A DNA stretch of 64,000 nucleotides from Mesorhabditis belari. Its lineage: Eukaryota; Nematoda; Chromadorea; Rhabditida; Rhabditidae. The stretch spans positions 62,001-126,000 of the forward strand of contig CAUEEP010000389.1 of assembly GCA_958450365.1 (NCBI GenBank). Direction: 5' to 3'. Positions 20,073-31,800 of the stretch are shown one piece after another. Numbering within the stretch: the stretch's first letter is position 1; each line of letters starts with the position of its first letter. Made by a program: the position numbers and the translations under genes. Under the pieces are notes generated by a model. The model was not told the origin of the DNA. It made no database searches and worked only from the letters and a program-made list of their open reading frames with translations.

Positions 20073-23000
20073 ACGTTGATTTGAGCAGAGAAAGAACGTT
20101 GATCGATGCCGAGGATGAATTTTGGTTTTAGCGTGATCTCGGTCCCCCACGCACCTGTGGGGGACCGAACACCTGAGGATATGCGATCCAATGAAGAAAG
20201 ATTAAAAGAAAGAACCCCCAACCCGGGAAGGCAAAGCCCCCAAGCGGAAGAGTGTGGGAGCCCGGCTAAAAGAAGAAACACGGAACCTGATTCCGAAAAA
20301 GATCAAAGCCGCCCACCCCGCCAAAAGAAAATAGCCGAGCCGACCCCAGCGCAGCGCGTAGGACAACACAAGAAGAAGACAACTCCACGCCTCGCTCCAA
20401 CTCGTCAAGAAGAAGAAGAAGAAGAAGAACCCAGCCCACCAACGACTACAGCCCCGAAGATGAATCCGACGTGTCGCCCTCTCGTCGCCTCCGAGCCAAC
20501 CGAGCTCCCCCTGGGTCCGCGCAGCCGCCATCGGCGCCGCATGTGTTGCCGCCGCTCTCGCCGCCGCCGCCAGGAACAGGACAACCGGGAACGCTCAGCA
20601 ACGACGATGACGACACCGACGACTACCCACTCGACCTGCCACACCTCGACACCAACTACCAATGCCGTCTCTGCAGCAAGAAGCCGTATGTGATGCAAGG
20701 AGGACTCACCCGACACCTGCGCGACGTCCACCGGAGGAAGATCATCTTCCGCTGCCGTGGATGTCGTCGCCTCTTCACGACCGCCAAGGAATGCAATCGC
20801 CATCAGAAGAAGTGCGCAGTGCCAGCAGCCCCCGGGCCAGTACTGACAGCTCAGCCAGCGCAGGCGCCAATCGTGCTACCACGTGCGCAGGTGCCAATCG
20901 TGCCACCACGTGAGTCTGTGTCTGAGCCTGTCTTGTCCGTGCCGCCAACACCGATGCTGACACACGCCTCTTCGTCGCTTCCTAGTCCTCCACATCCACA
21001 CGCTTCTCCGCCGCTCTACAGACGTGCCCAACACCAAGCCGAATGGTGCCGCCGCATCGAAGCCGTCAACACCGAAGTCGAACTCGACGCCACACTCGCC
21101 GACCTGACCCGTGAAGTGAAGAAGAAGACCTGCCAAGCAGACGGTGAAAAAGCCCCCTCTCGACCACCTCCGCGTGCTCAAGGCCAACCCAACCGCCGAA
21201 AGCCGCCTCAGAGACCAACCTACGACCCGAAAGACGCCGCGAGGATACAGAAGCTCTATCGATCTTCTCGTCCACGCGCCTTTCGGGAAGTGGTCGACGC
21301 TGATTCACCGTTTTGCGCCATCGACAAAACAACTCTACATCAACACTTCACGCAAGTCTTCGGCCCATCACCTCCACTCGTAGGACCAATGCCAGCCCTG
21401 GTGCCGCCACAAGTCAAGCCAATCCCAGCCGACGAGGCCGACCCGTTCTCCACCGACTTCACCCCCGAAGAAGTGTGGAAACGCCTCGTCCGCTGCTCCA
21501 ACACGGCTCCCGGCCCAGATGGCATTCGCTACGTGTCCTGGAAGAAGTTCGACATCGGTGCTCACATCCTCTCAACGCTCTTCAACACCATCCACCGACT
21601 TCGATGTGTACCGGCCACCTGGAACGAATCTGCGACGATCCTCATCCACAAGAAAGGAGACAAGACGGACGTTGGCAACTGGAGGCCCATCACCCTCTCT
21701 AACACGATTGCCAAGACCTACGCCTCATGCCTCTCCGCCCGTCTTGGATCCTGGGCAGCCCGCCACCAACGTGTCTCATCGTCGCAGAAAGGCTTCATGG
21801 CGGTCGACGGATGCGCCGAGCACAACTTCACACTCCAGACGGTGATCAATGACGCCCGAAGGACTCGCCAAACCGTAGCCATCTCGTGGCTGGACCTCAC
21901 CAATGCCTTCGGCTCCGTCCCACACGAGATGCTCTTCGAGTCACTGAAGTTTGCTGGCCTCCACGACAACTCCATCGAGACGGTGAAGCGACTCTACTCC
22001 AACGCCTCCACCACGATCAGGAGCTCCGACGGACCAACCGATGCCATCCGAATCCAAGCCGGGGTGAAACAAGGGTGCCCACTCAGCCCCATTGTTTTCA
22101 ACCTGGCCCTCGAACCGATGCTCCGTGCCCTACACGACCAACAGTGTGGGTACCAACTCAACGGACAACACATCGACGTACTCGCGTACGCCGATGACAT
22201 CGCCCTCGTCGCCAAAAGCTCGGTTCGCCTACACGACATGCTCGATATGGTCACCACCGTCGCCTCCTGGTCTGGACTCGCCTTCAACGCCAAGAAGTGT
22301 GCTTCACTCGTCATCGATGGTCGCCAACACACCGCCCTTCCAGTGCCATTCAACATCCAAGCCAAGCCAATGGTCATGCTCAAAGAAGACGACACCTACG
22401 AACACCTCGGAGTACCCACGGGTTACCACCGCGCCCCATCCGCCGAACTTGCCCTGCAGAAGATGACAAACCACATCGAGTCAATCGACAAATCTCTTCT
22501 TGCACCATGGCAGAAAGCTGATGCGGTCAACACGTTCGTACTCCCATGCCTCTCCTTCCATCTGAAGAACGGTGTCGTCCCAAAGGAGCCTCTGACCGAA
22601 TTCGACAACAAGCTGAAGGCTCTCGGCAAGAAGTGGCTCAATCTCCCGTCACGTGGCAGCCCGGAAGTGGTTTACCTCTCCAATCAGATGGGTGGACTCG
22701 GCTTCCTTCAAATGAACCCGCTCGCTGATGTGTTCCAACTCGTCCACGCCCTCCGCCTGCTCTCCACGGCCAACATGCAGCCCATCGCGTATCCACAGCT
22801 CCGAGACGTGGTCAAGAAGAAGCTCCGTCGTGCCGCCTCCAACGAAGAACTTGCCGACTACCTCAATGGCCGACTCGATGGAGACTTTGCCCGAGCTTCT
22901 TCTGACCTCTCTTCGATGTGGTCTCGTCTCCGAGTGGCTACCCGTAGCCTCCACAAGTTCATGGCTGTGCAATGGGTGTGGCTCGTCGACCAACTCACGC

Positions 23001-24221
23001 TCCAACTGAACGGCTCCAACATCCCACCACGTACCGTCGAAACGACTCTCCGAAGTGCCATCCGCGACTACCATCTCCGCCAACTTCTCGCAAAGCCGGA
23101 TCAAGGGAAGGTCTACACCGTCACCACGCTCTCCACTTCTTCCAACCACTTCATGCGTGACGGCTCCTTCACCCGCTTCGCTGACTGGCGCTTCCTTCAC
23201 CGTGCCCGACTCGACTGCGTGCCACTCAACGGGACTCGACGCTTCGGTCCAGGCGACAGACGGTGCCGACGATGTGCTCATCCAAACGAAACTCTGCCCC
23301 ATGTGCTGTGCCACTGCAACCCGCACATGGTTGCAATCACCCGCCGACACAATGCCATCGTCGACCGTCTCGTCAAAGCCCTCAAGCCGCCAGTCACAAG
23401 CCAAGTCCGACTCAACCAACACGTGCCCAACTTCGATGCGAAATTCCGGCCCGACATCTTGATCATCGACTCAACCTTCAAGACGGTGCAACTCATCGAC
23501 GTCACGATGCCATTCGAGAACCGACCCGAAGCCTTCCTAGCTGCCCGCCAAGAAAAACAACGCAAGTACCAAACGATCGCCCAGCACTTCGAAGCTCTCG
23601 GCTACTCGGTGATCCTCGACGCTTTCGTGGTCGGCCCGCTCGGTGGATGGGATCTCGCCAACGACGAACTCCTCAAGAAGCTTGGTGTTTCCTTCCGCTA
23701 CGCACGTCTCATGAAGAAGCTGATGGTGTCGGATGCCGTGAAATGGAGCCGGGACATCTACATCGAACACATCACTGGAGACCGCCAATACGACCCTTGA
23801 GTTCTTAGTCTTCTCTTCTTTCTTGCTTTCTTGTTGTCTTTCTCTTTTGTCTCCTCCTAGCCAAAATCATCCCTATCTTGCCTTGCGATCAAATACCTGT
23901 GATAATGCATCTCACATATCTCTCATATCTAACTTTCGTTCTGACTTTCATTTAGTCTTGTGTTTTCCTATAGGTTCATAACATTTATTGCTTTGTGCTC
24001 TAATGTTCTATATTCTACTCAACATTTCTATCTGTGCATACCTCTTCTCATGGTTTCCTAATTCACTAGGCCCATCTACTATTCCTCATTCAACCCTTTC
24101 TGTGTTTGCATATACCCTATGTTTTCTTAAATGTGGGTTCATACATTTCCTGTATTTTAATCCGTTGTGATAGACCGGCTGGGGTTTTGTACCATGCCCA
24201 TCATGCACTGAAATAAACTTA
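20073..24221 (+). mobile_element. Retrotransposon A3, full length
   Basis: 4,149 bp with both termini typical of family A. The 3' UTR (23801-24221) is AT-rich and gene-free. A few substitutions against A1 and A2 cluster in the last 400 bp of the ORF. Confidence 0.93.
20106..23800 (+). CDS. A3 zinc finger-RT-endonuclease protein (one 1-nt frameshift)
   Basis: ATG at 20106; intended length about 1,231 aa. The only break is an A run at 20296-20300 (five; A4, A5 and the chimera have six); everything from about 20310 to the stop is one frame. Approximate domains: fingers 187-236, RT 440-760 with APGPDG at about 465, motif A Asp (WLDLTNAF) at about 595 and YADD at about 696; thumb; CCHC knuckle about 1053-1070; RLE RPD at about 1114 and Asp-Val at about 1129, with QEKQRKY after it. 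No ULP-type protease domain as in NeSL elements. This is the best family A candidate for activity if the A run is a consensus error. Confidence 0.88.
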
Positions 24222-24242
24222 ATCTGTTCTTATCGGCTTAAT
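24222..24242 (+). repeat. Target-site duplication between A3 and C1
   Basis: U2 nt 37-57 only. Confidence 0.92.
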
Positions 24243-24282
24243 ACGTTGATTGGAGCAGAGAAAGAACGTTGATCGAGGCACA

Positions 24283-27200
24283 ATGCCATATTCTTCTACA
24301 TTTTTGGACGAGCCTCTTCCCCTGGCAACTTCTAGGGGAAGGGGTTCGGAAATCGACGTCAACCGAGAAGAGGGAAGTGAAAGAGAAGATGAAAGCGAAG
24401 GAGAAAGAGATGGTGAACGAGAAGGTGAAAGGGAAGGTGAAAGGGAAGCCGCCACGCCTACTCGTCGTCGTCGCGCGTTCAATGGGAATCCGCTTCGACC
24501 TGTGCCGCGCCCACCGCCGCATGTGTTGCCGCCGCCGCCGCCAGGTTCGTCGCCCACGCTCGCTGATGACGGCGAGGAAGCAAGAGAAGACGAAGAGAGG
24601 CTAAAAGAAGAAGAAGAAGGGTACATTCTGGACCTACCAATCAGTGCACCGATTCGATGCAACAAATGTAACAACATTTATGCCGACCATAATGGCCTTA
24701 AGCGACATGTCACTCGCTCACACGGATACGAAAAGGGCATTGTCTTTAGATGCAGTCTCTGCAAAAAGACATTCTCTGCCAAGCGAGAGGCCGAACTGCA
24801 TATGAAACGGTCGTGTGAAGAAGGAGAACAACTACCTCTAAACGACTATTGCATCGAAACGGAAAATGCTGAGAATCTCGACTTAAAATGTCGACTCTGT
24901 CCCAGCAAAGAAACGATTTATTCGGAAATGAAAGCGCTTCAAACGCACTTACGGATGCATTTGGCCAAATTGGTCCTTGTATGTGTCAGGTGTCGAGGGC
25001 GTTTCAAACACAAACGGGACTTCAAGTCGCATTTGAAGACGTGTGAAAAGCAGATGAAGGCACTAGAGACGACCACTCCACCCGGGAAGGCAAGGCTCCG
25101 TGATGCGGAAGAGTGTGGGAGACCGGCTAAAAGAAACGTCACGGAACTCGATTCCGAAAAGAGAACAGAGCCGCCCACCCCGCAAAAAGATTCAAGCCAA
25201 GCCGACCCTAGTGCAGCGCGTCAAGAAGCCAGCCAAGAAACACAAGAAGCAATTGTTGTCTTCGAGGGATCGCCAACACGAGGAGAAGCCATCGCAAAAC
25301 CAAACGAGCAAAGACGTGCCTCCCGATCGCCATCTCTGGTCAATGTCTCATGCACAATCCACCAAGCCACCCCGCCCACGACACCAACCGCCACTCAACC
25401 GCCTCTCCCCGCGAGACGCCTGGCCGGTGCCCAACATCAACAAGAATGGGTGGAGAAGTTCGACAATGTGCAGTCACCAGCCGAGATGGACGCTCTCCTC
25501 GCCGATCTCCTCGAAGCCGCCAAGAAGACAACCAAGATGGCCGACCAACCACCAAAGCCTCGACCTGCCAACGACCACCGCCGTCCACCACCGCCAAGAA
25601 GAAGACAACCGCAATACGATCCAAAGGCCGCCGCAAGAATTCAGAAGCTCTACCGCCAAGCTCGCCCGCGTGCCTTTCGTGAAGTGGTGGAAGCCGACTC
25701 GCCGTACTGTGCCATCCCTGCCGACGACCTCCATCGCTACTACTGCCAAGTGTTCGGTCCTTCACCGCCCGTCGACTCGGATGTGCCGGATTTCGTGCCC
25801 AAACAAGAGGATCTGCCACCCGGTGAAGAAGATCCACTCAGCCAGCCATTCACGTCATCAGAAGTGTGGGATCGCCTCCGTCGATGCTCAAACACCGCCC
25901 CTGGCCCGGATTTGTTGAGATACGCCGTGTGGAAGAAGTTCGATGCGGGTGGTCACATCCTCTCATCGGTCTTCAATGCCGTTCACCGTCTCCAACACGT
26001 GCCACACACATGGAACCAATCGTCGACGGTGCTCCTTCACAAGAAAGGCGACAAGGAAGAAGTGACCAATTGGAGGCCGATCTCACTCAGCAACACCATT
26101 GCAAAGACGTACGCCTCGGTGCTCGCCAACAGACTGGGAAGATGGGCATCGCGAAATGGAAGAGTGTCAGCCGCGCAAAAAGGGTTCGTGGCCGCTGACG
26201 GATGTGCCGAGCACAATTTCCTGCTCCAAACCGCCATCGTCAACGCCCGAAGAAATAGCAAACACATTGCCATCGCCTGGCTCGACCTCACCAACGCGTT
26301 CGGATCGGTGCCCCATCAGACGATCTTCACCGCCCTCGAGTACGCCGGTCTCAGCCCAAACGCCATCGATGTGGTTCGTCGTCTCTACGCAAATTGTACC
26401 ACTACCATCAGAAGCAAGACGGGACCAACGGACGCCATCCCCATCCAAGCCGGGGTGAAACAAGGATGCCCGCTCAGCCCCATCGTGTTCAATCTTGCTC
26501 TCGAGCCAATGTTGCGAGCCGTGATGGAGGCGAAAGATGGGTACAATCTCCATGGTCGAACCGTCGATGTCCTCGCCTACGCTGACGACCTTGCAATCGT
26601 TGCCGAGTGCCCACGCCAGTTGCAGAATGTCCTCAACATTGTCTCATGGTCGGCCGACTGGTGTGGCCTCAAGTTCAACGCGAAGAAATGTGCAACCCTC
26701 TGCATCGATGGCAAGAAGCGACTCGTCCTCCAGGACAGCTTCCTCCTCCAAGGCGAACGACTGGTGGTCCACACCAAAGACGATTCCTACGAGCACCTCG
26801 GCACTCCAACTGGCTACCGCTCAGCACCAACCGCACAGATCGCCGTCGAGAAGATGACGAAAAAACTGGAAGCCGTCGACAAATCACTCCTCGCCCCATG
26901 GCAGAAGGCCGACGCCGTCAACACCTTCATTCTCCCGTGTGCCGCCTTCCACCTCAAGAATGGCAAGGTCGAGAAGAACATGTTGGACCAGTTCGACAAG
27001 AAATTGAAAGTTGCCGGCAAGAAATGGTTGAATCTGCCCGAAAGAGCGAGCCCCGAAGTCCTCTACATCAGCAATCAGATGGGCGGCCTTGGATTCCAAC
27101 CCCTCAACACCTTGGCCGATGTCTCCCAACTCGTCCACGGTCTTCGTCTCCTCGACTCACCCGACATGGCAGAAGTGGCCCTTGAATCGCTTCGCGAGAC

Positions 27201-28198
27201 GGCGGCCAAGCGACTCCGCCGAGATGTGCAGAACGACGAGGAAATGGCCGAGTACTTGAATGGATCGATGGATGGCGAGTTTCGACAAGAATCATCCGAC
27301 ATCACAAACATGTGGAGCCGTCTCCGTGCAGCAACTCGTCGTCTCCAATCCAAGATGTCCGTCGAGTGGAAATGGGATGCCGGGAAACTCGTCCTTCGCC
27401 TCAACCAATGCCCATTGCCTGCAAAGACGGTCGAATACTCATTGCGTTGTGCCATCCGTGAATTCCATCGACGGCAACTCCAAGCCAAGCCAGACCAAGG
27501 GAAAGTCTTCACGGTGACGTCCACATCTTCCGCTTCCAATCACTTCATGAGGGCCGGTAACTTCACTCGTTTCGCTGACTGGCGATTCATTCATCGTGCT
27601 CGCCTAGACTGTGTGCCCCTCAACGCAACCCAAAGATTCGGCAACGGAAACAAAGCGTGCAGAAGATGTGGATATGCCCTCGAGACTCTCCCCCCATGTC
27701 CTGTGCCATTGCCCACCGCAACTCGCCACCATCACGCGCCGCCACAACGCCATCCTCGATCGACTCGTCAGAGCCTTCAAGCCACCACCAACGACGGAAG
27801 TGCGGTTGAATCAACAAGTGCCCGACATCAATGACACCCTGCGCCCCGATCTGGTCGCCATTGACCACACCAAGAAAAGTCTCATCATCATCGATGTGAC
27901 GATGCCATTCGAGAATCGCCAGGCCGCCTTCGAAGTCGCTCGCCAAGAAAAGAGGAGAAAATACGACCACATCGCCACCCACTATAAGAATCTCGGCTAC
28001 GATGTGAGTCTCGAGGCTTTCATCGTGGGGCCGCTTGGCGGATGGGACTTCGGAAACGAAATGGTGCTCCAGCGACTCGGCATTCACGTGCGATATGGTG
28101 AACTGATGAAGAAATTGATGTGTTCGGATGCTATCAAATGGAGCCGGGATATTTACGTTGAGCACATCTCCGGAAGACGACAATATGAGACGGCGTAA
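24283..28198 (+). CDS. C1 four-finger RT-endonuclease protein (one 1-nt frameshift)
   Basis: I start at ATG 24283 (MPYSSTF); intended length about 1,304 aa. Residues 30-60 are Glu/Arg/Gly repeats. Fingers at about 125-265 form two pairs: CNKC...H-x4-H, CSLC...H-x4-C, CRLC...H-x3-H, CVRC...H-x4-C. RT: APGPDLLRY at about 539, WLDLTNAFGSVPH at about 667, LAYADD at about 765. CCHC knuckle about 1124-1142, RLE RPD about 1187 and Asp-Val about 1206. One extra C in a run at 27690-27695 moves the last 170 residues into another frame. The loss sits in the knuckle, so the product as written would lack the endonuclease. Confidence 0.88.
24316..24341 (+). promoter_or_regulatory. Perfect 8-bp hairpin in the start of the C ORF
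   Basis: CTTCCCCT and AGGGGAAG flank a 10-nt loop, 33-58 nt after the ATG. Offset equals that of the family A hairpin although the stem sequence differs. Confidence 0.45.
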
Positions 28199-28564
28199 TT
28201 TAATTCTGCTAAACTAAATATTGTCTACTAAAGACTAAATATTGTCTACTAAAGACTGAAAATTCTCTACTAAAAACGAAATATTTTTTTCTTAAATTTA
28301 CAATTTTGTGCTTAATCTTGTGATTTGTGATTTCATAAGATTTATATTCATGTTTTAATTCTTTCTTTTTTCGAGCTGTGATTTCTATAAGTGAGTCAAA
28401 TTCCTTTTGTCCACTTGCATATCTTCCTTGATTTTCTTTTGTAATTTTAGCCTATGCAATCCGATCCCTGGATTGGTTGTATCAAACATTTCATATTGCC
28501 CTGTAAACTGTGATGGACCGGCTGGGGTTTTTATACCATGCCCAATATTCGCTGAATAAACTTA

Positions 28565-28716
28565 ATCTGTTCTTATCGGCTTAATCTCCGGTACGAGTTC
28601 TATTGAACTCATCGAGATTAATCAATTTTTGGAACGGGTACGGTTTGTAGAAGCTTTGCTTCTCGCCGTACAGCGTCGGCCCGCTATTGCACTTACCGGC
28701 GGGATCGGCGCACACC
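28565..28716 (+). ncRNA. U2: U2 snRNA 3' part (nt 37-188) after C1
   Basis: Normal 3' part closing the chain A2-A3-C1. Its matching 5' part is 16458-16494. Confidence 0.92.
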
Positions 28717-28836
28717 CCCAGTGATGGGGGAACAAAATAAAGAACGAAAAACAAAGCGCAAAGCGACAGTCTTCCTTTATTTTATCGAAACCTACAAGCA
28801 AACCATCATCTTTACTCTACCGGCGAAAAGCAAAAA

Positions 28837-28954
28837 GCTTACGACACTCGGGATTCCCAAGCCGTCTCCGATCCAAGTACTAACCGAGCCCAACGTTGCT
28901 TAACTTGGCAGATCGGACGGGATGCCGTGTTTTCAACGTGGTATGGTCGTAAGC
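28837..28954 (-). rRNA. 5S: 5S rRNA, unit 8
   Basis: Complete; T5 terminator. Confidence 0.95.
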
Positions 28955-29202
28955 GAGTGCTGGGCGGTGAAAGACGGTTGAAATAGTTGAAAGGAAAGAA
29001 AGGAAAGAAAGGAAAGAAAGGAAAGAAAGGAAAGAAAGGAAAGAAAGGAAAGAAAGAAAGAAAGAAAGAGAGAGAAAGCTATCCTTTATCACCGAAGAGA
29101 CGCGAGACGACGCGACTGTGTGCACCTTTTGTGTGTCTCGTAGGAAAAAGCGGCTGCTGGCCTACGACCTCTACACATAGCGCCACAGAGATCTCCCACT
29201 TC

Positions 29203-29218
29203 GGTTTAATTACCCAAG
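29203..29218 (+). pseudogene. SL1: SL1 fragment, first 16 nt of the exon
   Basis: GGTTTAATTACCCAAG, then U2. The donor site, Sm site and stem are lost. Confidence 0.9.
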
Positions 29219-29275
29219 ATCGCTTCTGGCCTCTGGCTAAGATCAATGTGTAGTATCTGTTCTTATCGGCTTAAT
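29219..29275 (+). ncRNA. U2: U2 5' fragment (nt 1-57) fused to the SL1 exon
   Basis: Starts exactly at U2 nt 1, directly after SL1 exon nt 16, and runs to nt 57, where X1 begins. It has no U2 promoter; the SL1 promoter is intact upstream. Confidence 0.9.
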
Positions 29276-30318
29276 AGGCTTTTGGACTCGTAAATCTCGG
29301 AGATACTTCAGAGCAATCTGTCGGTCGAGTGGAAGACGAAAGCCCATAGTTTTGGACTCATCAGTCTCGGAGATACTTCAGAGAAATCTGTCGGTCGAGC
29401 GGAGGACGAAACTCATTGAGCCGTGCAGAGCAGGGAAAAACGTTGATTGGAACCACTGGCCCTCGTCACTCCACTACTCTTCACGCCGCCGCCGTTTGAT
29501 GGTGAAGAATCTGCTCTTCTTATCGACTCAATGAGTGACCTTGTTGAGGCAGCATTGCCGAGACAAACCTCATTGATGTCGGGCAAACTCGTCGTTCTCG
29601 TCGCCAAAGTTGCTGCCCAGAAAGGATGCTGATGGATGCTACCAAGACGTCGATGGTGTGCTGCTGCTTTATGCCTTCCCATGCCGCCGCCTGAAGACGT
29701 CCAGCCCCTCGTATCACACCCTGCCTGCCCAGACGGTGAAGAAAGGCGTCCGAGACCCGATCGGCCCCCCTGCGATCTCGATGATGGTGCCGCCGCTTTA
29801 TGCCTCAACCCTAGGCGCCATCTGACAGTGATCAGGCCCGAGGACTCCGCCCAATCTTTCGCTTAACGACGGTGAAGAAGCGTTCGACTGCTCCAAGACT
29901 CCAAGAAGACAGATGGTGAAGAAGATGTCGACTACTCATCCTGATGGTGTGTGCCGCCGCTTTATGCCTCAACCCTAGGCCCCCTGTGGATGCCAGAAGT
30001 CGACAATGCCTCCCTCTACCTCAACGACGGTGAAGAAGAGAGCCTCCACTCCAAAGAAACGATCATCCATCATTTATCTTTCCGGTTCGTGATGTCTTAT
30101 TTTGCAACATCTTGATTTTTGCAATCAGATGTTTTGTTCTTATTTCTGGATGTTTTCATCTTTTCGATGTCTCATCTTTCCATTTCATTGACCCACCCTT
30201 TTATATGCCGCCTCAAATTTTCTGTGTGTTGCATCCTCTCATTTTCTCAATTTTGACCCGTAATTGTCATACACCGGCCGGGGTGCATACCGAGCCCATC
30301 ATTCGCTGAATAAACTTA
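29276..30318 (+). mobile_element. Non-autonomous element X1
   Basis: 1,043 bp with the two 70-bp leader repeats at the 5' end. Next come a diverged U2-target remnant (about 29508-29531, ending CTTATCGACTCAAT) and the hairpin segment shared with Y and B. The body has several copies of a GATGGTG...GCCGCCGCTTTATGCCTC-type repeat. The AT-rich 3' end closes with CACCGGCCGGGGTGCATACC...CGCTGAATAAACTTA. No ORF over about 130 codons, and none resembles a protein I know. Confidence 0.85.
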
Positions 30319-30339
30319 ATCTGTTCTTATCGGCTTAAT
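30319..30339 (+). repeat. Target-site duplication between X1 and XY2
   Basis: U2 nt 37-57 only. Confidence 0.92.
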
Positions 30340-31441
30340 AGGCTTTTGGACTCGTAAATCTCGGAGATACTTCAGAGCAATCTGTCGGTCGAGTAGAAGA
30401 CGAAAGCCCATAGTTTTGGACTCATCAGTCTCGGAGATACTTCAGAGAAATCTGTCGGTCGAGCGGAGGACGAAACTCATTGAGCTGTGCAGGCAGGGAA
30501 AAACGTTGATTGGAACCACTGGCTTCTGGCCTCTGGCTAAGATCAATGTGGAGTATCTGTCCTTATCGGCTTAATTGGTGATTTTGTGAAAGCAGCATTG
30601 CTGGAACAAATCCCGATTGATGTCGGGCAAAGCAGAGAAAAACTTTGATTGGATCCAGGGCCCCTCGTCACTCCACTCTTCATGGGCCCCTCTGCTGATG
30701 GTGAAGAATCTCGTCGTTCTCCTCTCGTCAAGAACTCTCTGTTGCCAAAGAAGGACGGTGATCCGATGCTGCCCCCTCCCAGGCTCTGATGGTGTGTGCC
30801 GCTGCGCAATGCCTAAACCCTAGGCACCACCTGAAGATGTCTGGGAGCCCCGCCTCTCGACTCACGCCTCTCCAAGACTTCGCTGCTGCCAAGAAAGGAT
30901 GTTGATTCGACGCTGCCGTCTGCCAAACTCTGATGGTGTGTGCCGCCGCTTTATGCCAACCCCAGGCACCACCTGAAGATGCCCGGATGGTCCGCCTTTC
31001 GTCTCACACCCTGCCGGCCCCGACGGTGAAGAAATGTGCGACTCAACAAAGAAGAAGAAGAGATTCGGCCCCCTGCGATCTTGATGATGGTGCCGCCGCT
31101 CAATGCCTAAACCCTAGGCGCCATCTGATAGTGAACATGCCCGACGACTCCCCTCACCTGCACGACGGTCCTGAAGAGCCTCTCCACGTCCAAAGAAGCG
31201 ATCATTCATCTTTTTCCTTTCGATTCTGATGTCTTATTCTTGCAACATTTTTTGTTTTTCCTCAAAATGTTTGTGACTATCTCATGCAAGTACTTTATCT
31301 GGTATAAGCATCTTTATTTCCTGAATGTATGCAACTCAATTTGTCTATTGGTTGTATTTCTCATTGACTCTTCACTGTAAACCTTGTGATAGACCGGCTG
31401 GGGTTCGTACCATGCCCATCAACATTCGCTGAATAAACTTA
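30340..31441 (+). mobile_element. Composite non-autonomous element XY2
   Basis: X leader 30340-30521, U2 remnant nt 4-57 at 30522-30575 (GGAGTATCTGTCC, so a T>C not seen in XY1), Y 30576-31441. It carries no coding capacity. Confidence 0.85.
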
Positions 31442-31462
31442 ATCTGTTCTTATCGGCTTAAT
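31442..31462 (+). repeat. Target-site duplication between XY2 and A4
   Basis: U2 nt 37-57 only. Confidence 0.92.
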
Positions 31463-31800
31463 ACGTTGATTTGAGCAGAGAAAGAACGTTGATCGATGCC
31501 GAGGATGAATTTTGGTTTTAGCGTGATCTCGGTCCCCCACGCACCTGTGGGGGACCGAACACCTGAGGATATGCGATCCAATGAAGAAAGATTAAAAGAA
31601 AGAACCCCCAACCCGGGAAGGCAAAGCCCCCAAGCGGAAGAGTGTGGGAGCCCGGCTAAAAGAAGAAACACGGAACCTGATTCCGAAAAAAGATCAAAGC
31701 CGCCCACCCCGCCAAAAGAAATAGGCCGAGCCGACCCCAGCGCAGCGCGTAAGGCAAACCAAGAAGAAGACGACTCCACGCCTCGCTCCAACTCACAAGA
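31463..31800 (+). mobile_element. Retrotransposon A4, 5' fragment
   Basis: First 338 bp of family A, reading from ATG 31496 in frame through KRSKPPTPPKEIG to the junction. It ends where the sequence flips to the other strand at CAAGA (31796-31800). Confidence 0.9.

Larger units (their letters stand above)
24243..28564 (+). mobile_element. Retrotransposon C1, full length
   Basis: 4,322 bp. The first 36 bp nearly match family A (ACGTTGATTGGAGCAGAG), but the ORF is clearly diverged. The 3' UTR (28199-28564) is AT-rich, contains three partial repeats of CTACTAAAGACTAAATATTG, and ends with the family hairpin (GGACCGGCTGGGG...TACCATGCCC) and CTGAATAAACTTA. It is the only C copy in the window. Confidence 0.92.
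28565..29275 (+). repeat. U2 / 5S / SL1 array, left arm block 4 (deleted unit)
   Basis: U2 3' part, 5S and microsatellite are normal. SL1 is cut after 16 nt of its exon and joined to U2 nt 1 at 29219, so the rest of SL1 and the whole spacer (about 860 bp) are missing. Confidence 0.9.

Noticed and set aside
22649..23422. 257-codon minus-strand frame opposite the A3 thumb region
   Set aside because: Antisense shadow of a GC-rich ORF with biased third positions; recurs opposite each A copy.
24250..24282. Start of the C1 protein at a TTG before the ATG
   Set aside because: Non-ATG and within the conserved 5' terminus; ATG 24283 is preferred.
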